A stretch of DNA of 64,000 nucleotides from Onchocerca volvulus (Eukaryota; Nematoda; Chromadorea; Rhabditida; Onchocercidae): assembly GCA_000499405.2 (NCBI GenBank), contig HG738139.1, forward strand, positions 14,010,183-14,074,182. The letters run 5' to 3'. The notes under the pieces were generated by a model that saw nothing but the letters and a program-made list of their open reading frames with translations, had not been told where the DNA came from and searched no databases. Made by a program: the position numbers and the translations under genes. Positions 62,901 to 64,000 of this stretch are shown here, piece by piece (position 1 is the stretch's first letter; each line of letters starts with the position of its first letter).

Positions 62901-64000
62901 GACAGTACAATTATCACCATTACAAGCTCATTCTTTTTTTAAGTAAACCATTAATTAAACCATTAATAAGAAAAGTGAGATTTTATTTTTTATAAAAATT
63001 CCGAATATTTTATAACATTCCGAAATTTAAAATTTAAAAACTAATACTGACCTTAGCAAGCGCATCTCTTGTGTATTCAGTTGCATTGACATCATGACGC
63101 TTGGAGACAACATCTCCTTTAGCTGCAACTACCTAAATGATTATCACTAATCTCGAGCTATCCATTTATTTACTGAATGAATAAATATCTTGAATTATTG
63201 CAGAAAATGAAATTTTTGACGTAGAAAAGATGTTAAACATAATCTTCTGCACAAAATCATTAGTCATCAAAATTTAGATTTGTACGGAAATATTTGAATC
63301 ATCGGACGTGATTGCAACGTGCAAAATATAAGAAACGTGAAGAAACTGTTGCAATTGGGAAACAATGGATCGTTGTGAAGAAGCTGTTGCAGTTGGGAAA
63401 CGATGGTTGATTTCATTCTGTTCATTCGGACATCTTTATGGCCGAATCAACAGAATGAATGTATGAAATAATTAGCAGTTGTCATAATTAATCTCGTTGA
63501 AAATTTAGCCATACCCGCAACAAATTCATGGAATTGTATTATGTGTTTTAAAAAAAAAAAAAAAAAAAGATCGCAATGATAAAAAGATAAGATTAGCGGT
63601 AATAAATTTCTGCACGTTTACCTGCATGCATAATGCTTTCTCCAAATTTTCAGTTGTAACTTGCATTATATCGGCACAAATCAGTAGTTGATCACGATTT
63701 TTGACAAAGCTTTCATCAACATTTGTTTCACTTTCAACAAAATTAAGATTACCCAACAATAAAATACTTGCCAAGATTTTCCATATCTTTAAAATATTAT
63801 CATAGTTACAGGAATAATTTTCACATTTTTAAGAAAAAAAAATTATTCATTAAAAAAAATTTTTTTATATGATATCTAGATCATTTTAATGAAAAGTGAA
63901 AATCGAAGAATACCTGTTGCTCAGAATTTGGAGCGAATGTTTCAATTGCTCTCATCGCTTGCAATACTTCATTAAAACAACTTTTATCATCGACTGTATT
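56902..64000 (-). CDS. hum-5: Class I unconventional myosin, MYO1D/hum-5-like (5' part missing)
   Basis: Eighteen exons in view join in phase to 790 residues of the C-terminal part; the 5' end lies beyond 64000. Exons: 64000-63914, 63786-63622, 63132-63052, 62608-62475, 62364-62250, 61917-61807, 61488-61283, 61033-60940, 60861-60742, 60560-60475, 60138-59931, 59672-59551, 59109-58863, 58818-58775, 58594-58510, 58314-58201, 57964-57783, 57073-56902. Motor motifs are ILLLGNL, relay [47 protein letters not shown] and [19 protein letters not shown]. An IQ motif spans the 60138/59672 join ([14 protein letters not shown]). The TH1 lipid-binding tail has [28 protein letters not shown] and [10 protein letters not shown] and ends without an SH3 domain. 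That is the short-tailed class. It links actin to membranes. The hum-5 name is inferred from tail similarity to MYO1D. Confidence 0.93.
58315..58386 (+). repeat. Two-copy tandem duplication next to a myosin splice acceptor
   Basis: CTGGAAATTTCAATTTATAA plus CAAACTTTCAAGCAA occurs twice head to tail. On the minus strand this duplicates the acceptor sequence TTGAAATTTCCAG. The copy adjoining 58314 is the one whose phase fits the exon. Confidence 0.75.

Noticed and set aside
1..64000. Wolbachia or other bacterial DNA transfer
   Set aside because: No uninterrupted bacterial-type gene was seen; all conserved genes have worm-type introns, and the one intronless gene is a eukaryotic XPR1 homolog.

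Overview
The window reads as nuclear DNA of a nematode, most likely a clade III (spirurid/filarial-type) parasite; the organism is inferred, not shown. The DNA is strongly AT-rich. Genes are split into many short exons with worm-type acceptors (TTTTAG/TTTCAG) and GTAAG/GTATG donors, and the best-recognised products have clear nematode or animal counterparts: eIF3 subunit A, a class I myosin, an XPR1-type phosphate exporter and an ATPSCKMT methyltransferase. Exon joins below were worked out by hand from splice motifs and reading phase, with no alignment or RNA evidence.

Layout. 1-10.9 kb is accessory DNA. It holds a 2.56 kb decayed Helitron with both termini intact (2466-5026), a head-to-tail array of miniature Helitron-like units (about 9019-9393), related inverted-repeat elements (7069-7241 and the array's third copy), and weak traces of one or two small genes (6031-6303, 7510-8282, 8586-8720). 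10.9-18.2 kb carries three compact genes: a GT31-like glycosyltransferase (+), a DUSP14/18/21-like dual-specificity phosphatase (-) and a secreted Ly6/uPAR-type protein (+). The last two start head-to-head. 18.2-22.8 kb is mostly non-coding, with a 361 bp non-autonomous Helitron, an orphan thioredoxin-like exon, half of a tRNA and a 71-base A run.

22.8-31.9 kb is an unusual locus. The three exons of an ATPSCKMT (FAM173-type) lysine methyltransferase on the minus strand are split by an 8.2 kb intron, and that intron contains a complete, intronless 721-residue XPR1-like gene on the same strand. 35.3-43.2 kb is a complete 19-exon eIF3A gene (+). 45.2-51.8 kb is a 16-exon minus-strand gene for an unrecognised single-pass membrane protein with a large polyglutamine region. 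56.9-64 kb is the 3' part of a class I (MYO1D/hum-5-like) myosin (-), running off the right edge.

The genes are mostly housekeeping or signalling functions with no operon evident. Possible spliced-leader acceptors lie just before the XPR1-like, eIF3A and polyQ start codons. The most distinctive features are the nested intronless XPR1 gene, the tandem Helitron array, the phosphatase with Phe in place of the catalytic-loop His, and the membrane-anchored polyQ protein.
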